From Flavobacteriales bacterium (lineage in GTDB: Bacteria; Bacteroidota; Bacteroidia; CAIKAF01), in assembly GCA_025451235.1 (NCBI GenBank), contig JANWKT010000017.1, positions 62,001 to 126,000 of the forward strand: a DNA stretch of 64,000 nt, in the 5' to 3' direction. The first letter of the stretch is position 1, and every line of letters starts with the position of its first letter. Under the pieces are notes generated by a model. That model searched no databases. It worked only from the letters and a program-made list of their open reading frames with translations, and was not told where the DNA came from. A program made the translations under genes and the position numbers. Positions 19,501 to 26,458 of this stretch are shown here, piece after piece.

Positions 19501-20292
19501 TTGGTTAATGGTAACAATCCCATTGACTGTAGTAGCGCCGCCACCAAAATTAGTAACTAAACTTCTGCGGGTACTTATCCCATCCACACCAATTTCATTT
19601 TGCTGGTCATACAAATCATAAGGAGCTGCAGAAGCATAACCTACTAGAGAATAACCAATATAGCAGTTCTGAACCGTATTGTTGTAAAATTTATTATAGC
19701 TATGGGACCCTGCATGAGATGCAACCGTAAGACCGGTCGTGGAAGCAGAGGTATGATTTGCACTATAGATCCCTATAGAAGCAGTATTCGTCTTATTGAG
19801 TGTAACCGTACTGTTTTTAATGGTATTGAAATGACATCCATTGGTGGTGGATGTTTTTACCAGGGCATATCCCCATTCCATTTGGGTGGTGGGGGTAACA
19901 TTGGCAGCATTTTCCTGCAGGTCGATTCCATCGATGGTAACATTATTTACTCCATTCAGGATAAATATCCCATCCAAGGTGGTTGATACCCCGGTAAATG
20001 CTGTGATCAAGGGATTCGTTCCGGCACCTGACTTCTGAATCACCAAAGGGTTAACAGGATTGGGGGTATTGGTAGCGATAGTTAATAGCAGAGGGGCTGA
20101 AAGGGTTTCGGTATATCCGGCCGCTACAGCAATAGTAGCTCCACCAGCACCTACTCCTTGCGCATTAAGATCAGTAATCGCAGCCTGCAAGGTGGGGTAA
20201 GTGCCCGGTACGGTCTGTACTCCTGTAATTTGGCCTACCGCTCCAGTAAGACTTAAAAACAAGGCACAACTAAAAACAAATAATTTTTTCAT
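13582..20292 (-). CDS. giant secreted beta-helix adhesin-like protein with T9SS C-terminal domain (2236 aa)
   Basis: The start is placed at the ATG at 20292, where a canonical signal peptide begins (MKKLFVFSCALFLSLTGAVGQ); a longer frame to 20397 has no such signal. Two right-handed parallel beta-helix regions (Asn-rich turns such as YNNTVQN, GNTIHDL, NNNTIQNLSN) occupy about residues 100-700 and 1000-1560, each followed by DVGADEF. A choice-of-anchor D/ASPM-like domain follows (about 1690-1820; AADFTVTANPGSP, NIQGTGD). Then come four HYR-like 73-residue repeats and a T9SS type A sorting domain (LNMYPNPGNGLV to the end). It is expected to be exported through the T9SS and anchored on the surface. 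It is probably in one transcript with the 104-aa gene upstream. Confidence 0.9.
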   Translation of the reverse strand: MKKLFVFSCALFLSLTGAVGQITGVQTVPGTYPTLQAAITDLNAQGVGAGGATIAVAAGYTETLSAPLLLTIATNTPNPVNPLVIQKSGAGTNPLITAFTGVSTTLDGIFILNGVNNVTIDGIDLQENAANVTPTTQMEWGYALVKTSTTNGCHFNTIKNSTVTLNKTNTASIGIYSANHTSASTTGLTVASHAGSHSYNKFYNNTVQNCYIGYSLVGYASAAPYDLYDQQNEIGVDGISTRRSLVTNFGGGATTVNGIVTINQNKIKVFNSCVDGGAGSTGAMNGIFINTATNANTDVYNDTITLTSAATTSTIIGINNTSGATGAGNTINIHHNVITGCTYPTNTTGEFRGISHTAIASYSNIYNNTVSNNSIPGTGMFSGIYYSGSSATLVLEVNINDNIVSGNAKTGTAGIFNCIYASGSTVETNCFGNQLFNNSATSSSGQVYGYYNFAVGILENVYNNQVYNLSGGTGEVIGLFVQSGTGTTNKLVYGNTIHDLTGSPAGASVGAIWVNYGLESKVYNNNVYNIINNSATGAVPAAYGINIGVNVNVQNQVFNNFISEIEAPNANNTNAAYGLWLQGTTASTIEASNNTVYLNATSVGANFGTAAIVCGTTPISIDLRGNIATNNSTPIGTGITRALVRGSTSLTNYNLLSGHNCLYAGVPSASNLVFSDGTNNLQTIQALKNLVGPREQASFSELPPFTNVAVSPYNLHILAGSPTQCESGGKASTFVTTDYDGQNRYPIAGFPTAGFAAAPDVGADEFGGNMNDIASPDIQYVLLGNSNVVANRVIPSFATITDPTGINNTPGTRPRLYYKKSTHANTFNNNTNGTDGWKFVEASNATSPFDFTMNYTLLFGGGVVAGDIIQYFVTAQDLNSTPRIGLNNGGFTVQPASVNLAAANFPLTNTINQFTIVANAYSGVIPVGPTETITSLTNAGGIFNLINSGVVSGNITISITGDLTAETGTFPLNQWAETGGSGYTITMAPSAPVLRTISGASAASSLVRFDGADRFTIDGRFAGSGTYLLFRNTSNSAPDIGFLNDAQNNTVQYSILESGNTATSTTLGGVVHIGATTGTNGNDNNTISFCEIRDRSDVAGTPAMGINCVGSTGSFTQYNNNCSFTNNNIHDWFLLNGNAQYGMNIGVGNSGFTITGNSFYQTTTRTNTVSGAVTRGINIANTSVLNNNGGFTISNNFIGGTAPGATGGDMTLTVSGAGVSHQFIGMSVITGLIPNSIQNNTISKIDYTTNAPAAAATMFAGMNLGQGIFNVGATTGNIIGGATGNDLIRITINAGGAVNSFLAGILAAGVTGYYDIQNNTIGGITISGTTVTGGIIPQWIQVQGTPAQNNVISNNLIGSTTTANSIRQIATGPAVVSFAIRNIINTGVVTTINNNTIQNLSNASTNAGTAEYGMLMISTVGAQAPLTITNNTIRNISSAVSPAAPTLSLLGISVQGYGGNGHNISDNTISSLYGTSTAGVSPYVIGIQTQGSSLGGTMSSNRIFDLRNPSTSGNGGLSGIYMSAGNGWNVHNNMISISNGANTNTLNFTGMAEFCTGTLNFHHNSVYIGGSMIGVGTNTFCFTSGNNSNLYLQNNLLYNERTGGAGTSHCAIGNAAGTPALWSNLKVNNNVFIVTDTTKIGQWGPTNTYDLPGWQTISNADNNSKRIINILEPSATVFVSTTTGDLHNSTSSFPSNEGIPVAGITVDIDTDPRSVTTPDVGADEFTAQPDIEVVGNLNIIYNGDITPGFTDSTDFGNILECTGTISKTYTIRNLGDLNLTITGVTITGTNAADFTVTANPGSPVAGGASTTFTITFDPGGVGLRTATVNIATNDADENPHTFNIQGTGDADILAPVPNAANIDVTVECSTTLTAPTATDNCVPTVTGTTGDPLTYSSQGTFVVTWTYDDGNGNTVTQTQTVTVDDVTAPATPSIPNANGECSVSVTAPTTTDNCLGTVTGTTGDPTTYSSQGIFVITWTFDDGNGNTTTATQTVNVDDVTAPTTPSIPGASGQCSVNVTAPTTTDNCSGTVTGTTGDPTSYSSQGTFVVTWTFDDGNGNTTTATQTVTVDDLTAPVADNASLPALSGCSVTITVTPTATDNCIGAITATTGDPLTYSTVGSFVVTWSYTDGNGNTTTQTQSVTVIDCSGINEEISFDLNMYPNPGNGLVTITLSQLPQGETELKLIDQLGQVLYTNAVQNLTQSYDFSYLPAATYYVQIIGKDVNLTRKLIITHKD
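13861..14736 (-). repeat. four in-gene tandem repeats of about 219 bp (73 residues)
   Basis: Four copies of an HYR-like unit encode the pattern DDVTAP...C...TAPT.TDNC.GTVTGTTGDP..YSSQG.FV.TW..DDGNGN. The period is 219 bases between the middle copies, and the first and last copies are more diverged. The two middle copies are nearly identical at DNA level, a sign of recent duplication or gene conversion. Confidence 0.85.
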
Positions 20293-20329
20293 AGTTTGAA
20301 AATGATTAAGATGGATAGTATTAAAAATA

Positions 20330-20644
20330 TTATTCAGTAATAATAAAAGAAGCCTGGTCTTCGATAATAAATTTCTTTTTCTCAGGTGGTAAAGCATCGA
20401 AATCTGCTTTTTTAATAACGGTCTTGTTTCCTGGATTGGATCCTGTTGTTTTTACCAGGTTACCTTGTGCATCCGGAACGTAAACAATTATTTGATCTAC
20501 CACAGTTGATGTGGTACTCACTTTGTTTTGATCAACACTTAATTGTGGAGGATTGGTTGGGGTATTGGTTTGAGCGAAAGCCCTTGCTCCCATTAAAAAC
20601 AAAAAAGTTACCAATACTGCTGAACTGATGTGAATAGATTTCAT
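20330..20644 (-). CDS. small secreted protein of unknown function (104 aa)
   Basis: The protein has a signal peptide (ending ARAFAQT) followed by a Thr/Asn/Pro-rich linker and a compact segment (QIIVYVPDAQGNLVK; FDALPPEKKKFIIEDQASFIITE). No family is recognised. It lies 37 bases upstream of the giant adhesin gene on the same strand, so the two probably form an operon and it may be a partner or folding aid for the adhesin; this is inference. A TACATTTG box lies upstream at 20702-20709. Confidence 0.75.
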   Translation of the reverse strand: MKSIHISSAVLVTFLFLMGARAFAQTNTPTNPPQLSVDQNKVSTTSTVVDQIIVYVPDAQGNLVKTTGSNPGNKTVIKKADFDALPPEKKKFIIEDQASFIITE

Positions 20645-20701
20645 ACAACGGGGGTTTATTTAATTTTAAAGCCCAATGAAATGAATTAAATTGAGCGATA
20701 G

Positions 20702-20709
20702 CAAATGTA
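20702..20709 (-). promoter_or_regulatory. -7 box TACATTTG for the 104-aa gene and adhesin
   Basis: TACATTTG on the minus strand matches TAnnTTTG and sits about 57 bases before the ATG at 20644, leaving a leader of about 50 bases. Confidence 0.45.
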
Positions 20710-20796
20710 ACAGGATTAATCCCAAAAACAACCAAAGAATTTTACTAAATCCTTATTTTTTGAAGGTCATTCTTTGTGGCTAATAATCAATAAGAT

Positions 20797-20820
20797 ATCC
20801 CACGGCTTCAGCCGTAGGAT
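20797..20820. repeat. REP-like hairpin ATCC-N-ACGGCT/AGCCGT-N-GGAT
   Basis: An 11-bp stem with one mismatch and a 2-base loop is built around GGCTTCAGCC. It lies 35-58 bases beyond the response-regulator stop. There is no T-run, so it looks more like a dispersed palindromic unit than a classical terminator; it may still end transcription or protect a 3' end. The palindrome at 34273 shares the same GGCTT-AAGCC style core. Confidence 0.55.
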
Positions 20821-20854
20821 AAGCTAACAATTATAAAAAGTGTTTAGATTTTAT

Positions 20855-21559
20855 TTAGTTGCTATTTACCAGCAATTTAAAGCCTTTACCATGCACATTC
20901 AGGATCTCGATCTCTTTATCCTCTGCCAGGTATTTGCGCAATTTGGTAATATATACATCCATGCTTCGGGCATTGAAGTATGAATCATCATGCCAGATGG
21001 ATTTTAATGCAAAATTACGATCCAGGGTTTTATTCAGGTTCAATGCCAATAAGCGCAATAAATCCGATTCCTTAGAGGTTAATTTCTTTTCGGTATCTCC
21101 TATTTTCAGGATTTGTTTTACCGAATCGAAATGATATTTACCGATCACAAAATTACCCTCCTGGTCAACCGATCCTGCTACCACACTGGTTCTTTTCAAC
21201 ACCGCTTTGATCCGCATGATCAACTCTTCCATATTGAATGGCTTGGTTAGGTAATCATCAGCCCCTACTTTAAATCCTTCGATCTTATCATCAGGTAAAG
21301 ATTTAGCGGTTAAGAAAATAATGGGAACATATTGATCGCTTTGGCGGATCTCTTTCGCCAGGGTATATCCATCTTTTACCGGAAGCATGATGTCGATGAG
21401 GCAAATATCAAACTTCTGTTTGGTAAAGGCATCAAAGCCTTGCTGACCATCTGTGGCTAATGTGGTATCATATCCTTTGGCTAACAGATAATCTTTTAAA
21501 ATAACGCCCAGGTTGGCTTCGTCTTCTACCAATAGTATTTTGGGTTGTACTTCTTCCAT
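20855..21559 (-). CDS. OmpR/PhoB-type response regulator (RprY-like)
   Basis: An N-terminal receiver domain (about 1-120) carries the acidic pocket Glu12/Asp13 (LVEDE), the phospho-acceptor Asp56 in LIDIMLP, and Lys in the loop FLTAKS. A C-terminal winged-helix DNA-binding domain (about 135-232) has the family phrases LTSKESDLLRLLALNLNKTL and YITKLRKYL. The 234-aa length is standard. It lies 30 bases downstream of its histidine kinase. The pair resembles RprX/RprY of Bacteroides; the stimulus and regulon are unknown. Confidence 0.93.
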   Translation of the reverse strand: MEEVQPKILLVEDEANLGVILKDYLLAKGYDTTLATDGQQGFDAFTKQKFDICLIDIMLPVKDGYTLAKEIRQSDQYVPIIFLTAKSLPDDKIEGFKVGADDYLTKPFNMEELIMRIKAVLKRTSVVAGSVDQEGNFVIGKYHFDSVKQILKIGDTEKKLTSKESDLLRLLALNLNKTLDRNFALKSIWHDDSYFNARSMDVYITKLRKYLAEDKEIEILNVHGKGFKLLVNSN

Positions 21560-21589
21560 ATTCTTTAATTTATTATGCTTTTTAAATAG

Positions 21590-23173
21590 TTATTCTTTTG
21601 GTTGATTTAAAGGTAAAGTTATAATAAATTTACTTCCTTCACCCAATTTGCTGTTAACTGCTATGGACCCGTGGTGGTGATCCACGATTGACTTTACATA
21701 GCTCAATCCCAGACCATATCCTTTTACATTATGAATGTTCCCGGTGGGTACCCTGAAAAGCTTGTCGAATACCTTTTGCTGATGCTCTTTGGAGATCCCT
21801 ATCCCATTGTCTTCGATTTCAACAACCACCTGGTTCCATTCGTTGTTATAGGTTTTTACCCGGATGAATGATTCTCCGGGACGGAAATATTTAATGGCAT
21901 TGTCCACCAGGTTAAAGATCAAATTGGTGAGCATTACCTCATCTCCTTCTACATTGTATTTTCCTGCTTTAAACTCTTTGTAGATCTTTATTCCATGGGT
22001 TTGGGCCTGCATACTTAAACTGCTCAATGCTTTTTCAATACGTAAATGAAGGTCCACATTTTTTATCTTGAGCTTAAAATCCCCTTTCTCAAACACAGCA
22101 CTTTGCAATACATTTTCCACCAATAAGGCCAACCTTTTATTTTCCTCATTGATCATATTGATATACTTATCACGCAGAGGAGAATTCGCAAGATCAGGGT
22201 CTTCCATGGCCTGGCAGGCAAGAGATATGGTAGATATAGGTGTTTTTAATTCGTGGGTAATATTGTTCACCAGGTCACTTTTAATTTCCTGTACTTTTTT
22301 CTGTTTGATAATCGTATGGATGGTATAATAAAATAATAAAATGATGATCACCAGCAGCACAAAAAACGAAATGATCTGGAAGATCATGTTCTTGAAAAGA
22401 TATTGGGTTTGTGTAGGGAAATACAATACCAGCATGTATTCATCATAGTATTTGCCCATGGCCATGGGCATTACAAAATCTGATTTTTTCAACTTTTTGG
22501 TATGTGTGCTTCGTACACAGGAAAAGGTGTCGAGGTAGTTATTATATACTGCAAAATCGAATTTCGCAGTAACTCCCTGGTCACTTAATTTCTGAAAGAT
22601 GATGGAGTCCAAGCCGGCACTATCCACATAACTATTACTGGCTTTCATATAGGTATCCAGGAAATCATATAAGATCGTCTCCATCAAGCTTTGGCCGTGC
22701 AATGAGAGAAATTCAGCCTTGGTATTCCTGTCTTCCTGGCTCAGGCCCAGTTCACTTCCGGTAGGCATTTCAGGATACTGCTCAAAGCCGGTAACACCAA
22801 AGGGATCAGGGAAACCATATTGACCGCTGGAAAAAAATATATTGGTAAGCCCTCTGGGGTTTTCAATGGTTATACGTTCAATTTGGCCGTCTTCACCCTT
22901 CTTGATCGTTGATCGGCTCATGGAAATGGAATCCATGTATTCGATCATCTTTTCGTGCATGACATCCATGTCGAACAGACGCTCCATTTGTTTTTGCACG
23001 CGGTAACGTTCGTAGTCGTAAACCACTTCGTTCATGGCCTTAAAAACAGATTCGATGAATTGTTGCTGGCGTTGTTTATAGGCATCCGTCACCCAGTAAA
23101 CCTGTATGCTTACAAGGCCAACCATGGCCAGGGCAATTGAGAAAATAATAAATCGGAGTAATCGCGGATTCAT
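21590..23173 (-). CDS. membrane sensor histidine kinase (RprX-like)
   Basis: The 527-aa protein has two membrane helices (about residues 7-27 and 270-300) enclosing a 240-residue periplasmic sensor domain. These are followed by the HisKA dimerisation domain with His307 in NNITHELKTPIS and the HATPase domain with the N box (LVDNAIKYF), G1 (EDNGIGIS) and G2 (GYGLGLSYVKSIV). It should autophosphorylate His307 and pass the phosphate to Asp56 of the adjacent regulator. The start is supported by a typical short cytoplasmic n-region (MNPRLLRF). Confidence 0.93.
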   Translation of the reverse strand: MNPRLLRFIIFSIALAMVGLVSIQVYWVTDAYKQRQQQFIESVFKAMNEVVYDYERYRVQKQMERLFDMDVMHEKMIEYMDSISMSRSTIKKGEDGQIERITIENPRGLTNIFFSSGQYGFPDPFGVTGFEQYPEMPTGSELGLSQEDRNTKAEFLSLHGQSLMETILYDFLDTYMKASNSYVDSAGLDSIIFQKLSDQGVTAKFDFAVYNNYLDTFSCVRSTHTKKLKKSDFVMPMAMGKYYDEYMLVLYFPTQTQYLFKNMIFQIISFFVLLVIIILLFYYTIHTIIKQKKVQEIKSDLVNNITHELKTPISTISLACQAMEDPDLANSPLRDKYINMINEENKRLALLVENVLQSAVFEKGDFKLKIKNVDLHLRIEKALSSLSMQAQTHGIKIYKEFKAGKYNVEGDEVMLTNLIFNLVDNAIKYFRPGESFIRVKTYNNEWNQVVVEIEDNGIGISKEHQQKVFDKLFRVPTGNIHNVKGYGLGLSYVKSIVDHHHGSIAVNSKLGEGSKFIITLPLNQPKE

Positions 23174-23246
23174 GGTTATTTATGCAATCATAAAAGTAAC
23201 GGTAAGTTGATGATTATAAAAACCTTCTAACATATTTTAATGGTTT

Positions 23247-23400
23247 AGGGGCCCTTCCTGCTTTCCGTTTTATCCCAAGTCGGCTCAGATGGCCCTATAG
23301 GATTCTGGTAAACCCTCGGTCACCCGACCTGTGTAAGCATAACCGGCCCTCGCCGGCATGGGGAAATCACTTCAAACAGGGACCTATAACGGAAAAGTAA
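23247..23400. repeat. GC-rich palindromic intergenic element
   Basis: This gap stands out from its AT-rich surroundings. Its ends hold an imperfect inverted pair, CTTTCCGTTTTATCCC at 23261 and GGGACCTATAACGGAAAAG at 23379. Inside is a CCGGC/GCCGG hairpin at 23343-23356. It reads as a non-coding dispersed repeat or MITE-like unit between the kinase promoter region and the T9SS gene end. No open frame of note is present. Confidence 0.5.
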
Positions 23401-23424
23401 TCCCGGTTTTCCTAAATGGTAAAA

Positions 23425-24750
23425 TTATTCCTTGATGAATTTTGCGGGTGTAAAATTTAGCTGTTGATTTTCATCCAACACATTTACGATATACAAACCA
23501 TTATTCAAGCCTGTAATATCCAACCCTTCATTCTTCATTTGGTTATATGGAATAGTCATCACAGTTTTTCCAAAAACGTCCATGATCCTTACCTCTAATT
23601 CGGTCGAATACTCTGCGTTCAATTGAATACTAAGTCGATCAGATGAAGGATTCGGAAATACCAGCAGATCCATCGGTAAATTGGTCGCTGTCAGACAATC
23701 CATAAAAATTAAATGTGAATATGAAAAGTTTCCATCAAAATCAGTTTGCTTGAGCCGATAGTATACGTAACGAGGTGATTCATTGGAAATATTCTGTTCA
23801 TAATTGATCACCTCATTGCTATTACCTGACCCGTCTATAATAGCAATTCTATCAAAATGTATCGCATCCATGCTTGCTTCGAGCGTAAAAAAGTCATTAT
23901 TGGTTTCTGAAGCTGTTGACCAGAAAATGGTTTTTTCATATTCATTACATACACCCTTGAAGGAAAGCAACTCAATTGGAAGAGGAGTACAGCCGCCGGT
24001 AGGAGTATAGGTTAAATCCGAAATAGAAATATATTGATTAGCGGGTCTGAATGGGCCCGAAAAATTCCAATAGGCACATCCGCTGGTGCATGAAAAACTG
24101 GTACTTCCACCATAGGACGGCCTGTATCTAATATTAATACTTTGTAAGGGAACACCTGCCGGTGGAGTGATTGTAACTGTAGTAATATTACACGGAGATG
24201 AAGAAAAGGTAGAAGGGCTGCTGGCGGTCTCGGAAGCATTGTTATGTCCTACAATTTTTCTGACAGATCCTACATTCACTACGGTGGTGTTCGCCGGTGG
24301 GGTGATCGTAATATTTCCCACTGGTATTGCTACGCTATTTCCATCTACCGCAGAAATCTCTACGATGTCCAAAAATGTATTGACAGATTCATCTGAATTA
24401 ATATCCCTCATTGTAAAGGTAAACGCAGCACAACTTCCGTTAAACCCAGGGTTTAATATAATGCTTACATTATAAAAAGCGGTGGTAATATTTCCAAAGG
24501 TATTGGCATTTAACGCCAGGCTCCCGGCCACATAACAGGGAGTTCCTGGGTTGGTAGCGGTATACCTGGGTGTCCCATCCCCTGGAGTTAAAGAGTTGGT
24601 AGTAACCGTAGCAGTCATATTGTAAGGGGCTGTCCCACTATTAAATGGGATGCCAATAGATCCACCGGGATAACCATTCCAGGTAATAGTTTGGCTATTT
24701 ACAACCAGGTGAAAACAAAAAAATACGACCCATAATACTGGCTTTTTCAT
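23425..24750 (-). CDS. secreted protein with T9SS type A sorting domain (441 aa)
   Basis: The protein has a signal peptide (ending LVVNSQT) and an N-terminal beta-rich domain of unknown type (about 25-250) with four or more cysteines near SPCNITT and CTSGCAYW. A fibronectin-like module common in T9SS cargo follows (about 255-350; PLPIELLSFKG, YYRLKQTDFDGNF). The last 80 residues form the T9SS sorting domain (LLVFPNPSSDRLSI to PAKFIKE). It is a T9SS cargo; its function is unknown. A TACTTTTA box lies about 25-30 bases upstream of the start. Confidence 0.85.
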   Translation of the reverse strand: MKKPVLWVVFFCFHLVVNSQTITWNGYPGGSIGIPFNSGTAPYNMTATVTTNSLTPGDGTPRYTATNPGTPCYVAGSLALNANTFGNITTAFYNVSIILNPGFNGSCAAFTFTMRDINSDESVNTFLDIVEISAVDGNSVAIPVGNITITPPANTTVVNVGSVRKIVGHNNASETASSPSTFSSSPCNITTVTITPPAGVPLQSINIRYRPSYGGSTSFSCTSGCAYWNFSGPFRPANQYISISDLTYTPTGGCTPLPIELLSFKGVCNEYEKTIFWSTASETNNDFFTLEASMDAIHFDRIAIIDGSGNSNEVINYEQNISNESPRYVYYRLKQTDFDGNFSYSHLIFMDCLTATNLPMDLLVFPNPSSDRLSIQLNAEYSTELEVRIMDVFGKTVMTIPYNQMKNEGLDITGLNNGLYIVNVLDENQQLNFTPAKFIKE

Positions 24751-25073
24751 TAAGTGGCGAGGTGTTTATTGATCTAAAAGTAAATACAATATCCTGTTCC
24801 TCCAAATTTATCGATATTGCCGTTCATGGATCTTCACAACTACTATCTATCTTTCTCACCTTCCGTCACAAAACCCTGTGCAAACTTAATCCCTAATCTC
24901 CCTATTTTTGATGAACCTATGAAAAAAACCAATTCTGTTCAATCATTCTTGTTATAGCGGCTGGGGCTGCAAAGGAAAACCTTAGAAACCAAGGCCCTCC
25001 GGAGCCAAGAAGTGGAAGGGAAAGGAGGATCTCTAGAGAATAAGAATCCAGGATTTATTGTATTTTTGATCGA
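24751..25073. other. 323-base intergenic region with a possible gene remnant
   Basis: The gap separates two divergent genes. It holds the start-proximal promoter of the gene at 25074 and, at 24903-24921, a second box TATTTTTG followed by ATG. That ATG opens a 12-residue frame (MKKTNSVQSFLL, 24919-24957) which stops at TAG; a shift of one base would keep the frame open for another 30 codons. It also contains short palindromes (CTCCGGAG, TCTCTAGAGA). Nothing else is recognised. Confidence 0.4.
25061..25068 (+). promoter_or_regulatory. -7 box TATTTTTG five bases before the start at 25074
   Basis: TATTTTTG is followed by ATCGA and the ATG at 25074, again placing the transcription start at or beside the start codon. 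Confidence 0.5.
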
Positions 25074-26069
25074 ATGAAAAAGGTCATGGTGATTATTTTC
25101 TGGTGGGTGTCATTGCTCATATCGTGCACTAACCCCGCCATGACTCCGATGGGTTGTGAATTTCCAGAGGGGGATGTTCTTTATTCCCAAAATCTTGATA
25201 CAGCTAACTACTATTTCCCCTCATTTAATCCGGCAGATCCTAATGAATTCTGTTATGCGAAAGAATATATGGTCAATCAAACCACCATTGGTTATTCCAT
25301 TTGCAAGTATAACTTACAAACTCAAACAGGAGATACTATTAGAAATTGGAATGGCCCCACCAATTACATCGATCCTACTTTATCATGGGGAAGTTCAGGA
25401 TATATCCTTACCGCAGGTGGAGGGGAGCGGATCTATAGAATACATCCCGTAACAGGTGAAATTGTTTGGTTGAGTAATAATTTACCGACAGTTTATTGGC
25501 CCATATGGAGCTACGATGGAAGTAAGATTATTTACACGAATGCAAGTTCAATAGGTAACCATCGAATTGAATGGATGGATTTGAATGGAAATGTTTTGGA
25601 TAGTATCCATCAAAATTTCTATTGGAACTATATGTACTATGGAACATCGCTTTCCAATGGGCATTTTCTTGCCTTCTTTCCTAACCTGGATCTTTACGAA
25701 TATGATGAGAATCTTGATTCGGTTGCTCATTATTCCATTAATACAAATTGGGGACCATGCGGATCATTTGATTTTAACTGTCATGATGTAAGAGGAATTG
25801 CTCATGTAGGAACTACAAGCAAAATTGTTTTTAGCACCGCAACGGCCATTTATACCACTGATTTAAGTACAGGTATTACAACTACCATAGCCACTACCTG
25901 TGAAACAAATCCGTATTATGGTGATTTTTCGGTTTCAGGTGATGGACAAAAGCTCATATATACAAAATTGCATTTACAAAAAACTGGAACCATCAATTAT
26001 TTGATCCGCAGGAAAATTCATGTAATGAATATGGATGGAACCGGCGATCAGATCATACAGTTACCATAA
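25074..26069 (+). CDS. lipoprotein with TolB/WD40-like beta-propeller (331 aa)
   Basis: A lipoprotein signal ends in LLISC (Cys18). The rest shows propeller-like blades with phrases such as FPSFNPADPNEF, IWSYDGSKIIYTN, WMDLNGNVLDSI and VSGDGQKLIYTK, as in PD40/TolB-type proteins. It probably sits on the periplasmic side of a membrane and binds a partner; its role is unknown. Four bases separate it from the next gene, so it probably heads an operon that runs into the lipocalin-like gene and perhaps on to 29697. Confidence 0.82.
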   Translation: MKKVMVIIFWWVSLLISCTNPAMTPMGCEFPEGDVLYSQNLDTANYYFPSFNPADPNEFCYAKEYMVNQTTIGYSICKYNLQTQTGDTIRNWNGPTNYIDPTLSWGSSGYILTAGGGERIYRIHPVTGEIVWLSNNLPTVYWPIWSYDGSKIIYTNASSIGNHRIEWMDLNGNVLDSIHQNFYWNYMYYGTSLSNGHFLAFFPNLDLYEYDENLDSVAHYSINTNWGPCGSFDFNCHDVRGIAHVGTTSKIVFSTATAIYTTDLSTGITTTIATTCETNPYYGDFSVSGDGQKLIYTKLHLQKTGTINYLIRRKIHVMNMDGTGDQIIQLP

Positions 26070-26073
26070 GCCC

Positions 26074-26457
26074 ATGAAAAATATCAACTTCTGTTTATTC
26101 ATTCTTGTTTTAGTGGCTATTGGGAAAGCTCATTCGCAAACCAATCTATTGGAGGGCAAGTGGAAGAACTACAGAATTGCCGATAGAAATGGAATTGATA
26201 CCAATCAGGCTGGTGAACCATTCGCCACCTATTCCAAATGGGAGTTTACCAAGACCTATTTTTTTAATTACTGGCCAGATGGTTTTTATACAAAAATTGA
26301 ATACCAGCTGACGAATGATACCCTCCATTATTTAAAAGCACCTCATTATAAAGTTGAAAAAATAAGCGAAACAGAATTATTGTTCATCTCCATTGAAAAA
26401 TATCCAAAGTGGCATTATTTCAAAAGAGTAGAAAATTTCGATGAAAAAGTAGATTAA
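26074..26457 (+). CDS. small secreted lipocalin-like protein (127 aa)
   Basis: The start at 26074 is chosen because it gives a clean signal peptide (MKNINFCLFILVLVAIGKAHSQ); an earlier in-frame ATG at 26035 lies inside the upstream gene. The mature part opens with LLEGKWKN and has alternating beta strands (FNYWPDGFYTKIEYQLTND; YKVEKISETELLFIS), like lipocalin-like proteins of this phylum. Its ligand is unknown. One base separates its stop from the dehydrogenase start, implying cotranscription. Confidence 0.75.
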   Translation: MKNINFCLFILVLVAIGKAHSQTNLLEGKWKNYRIADRNGIDTNQAGEPFATYSKWEFTKTYFFNYWPDGFYTKIEYQLTNDTLHYLKAPHYKVEKISETELLFISIEKYPKWHYFKRVENFDEKVD

Positions 26458-26458
26458 T

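Noticed and set aside
20293-20397. N-terminal extension of the adhesin gene
   Set aside because: It adds a basic, Leu-rich stretch ahead of a complete signal peptide and overlaps the end of the upstream 104-aa gene.
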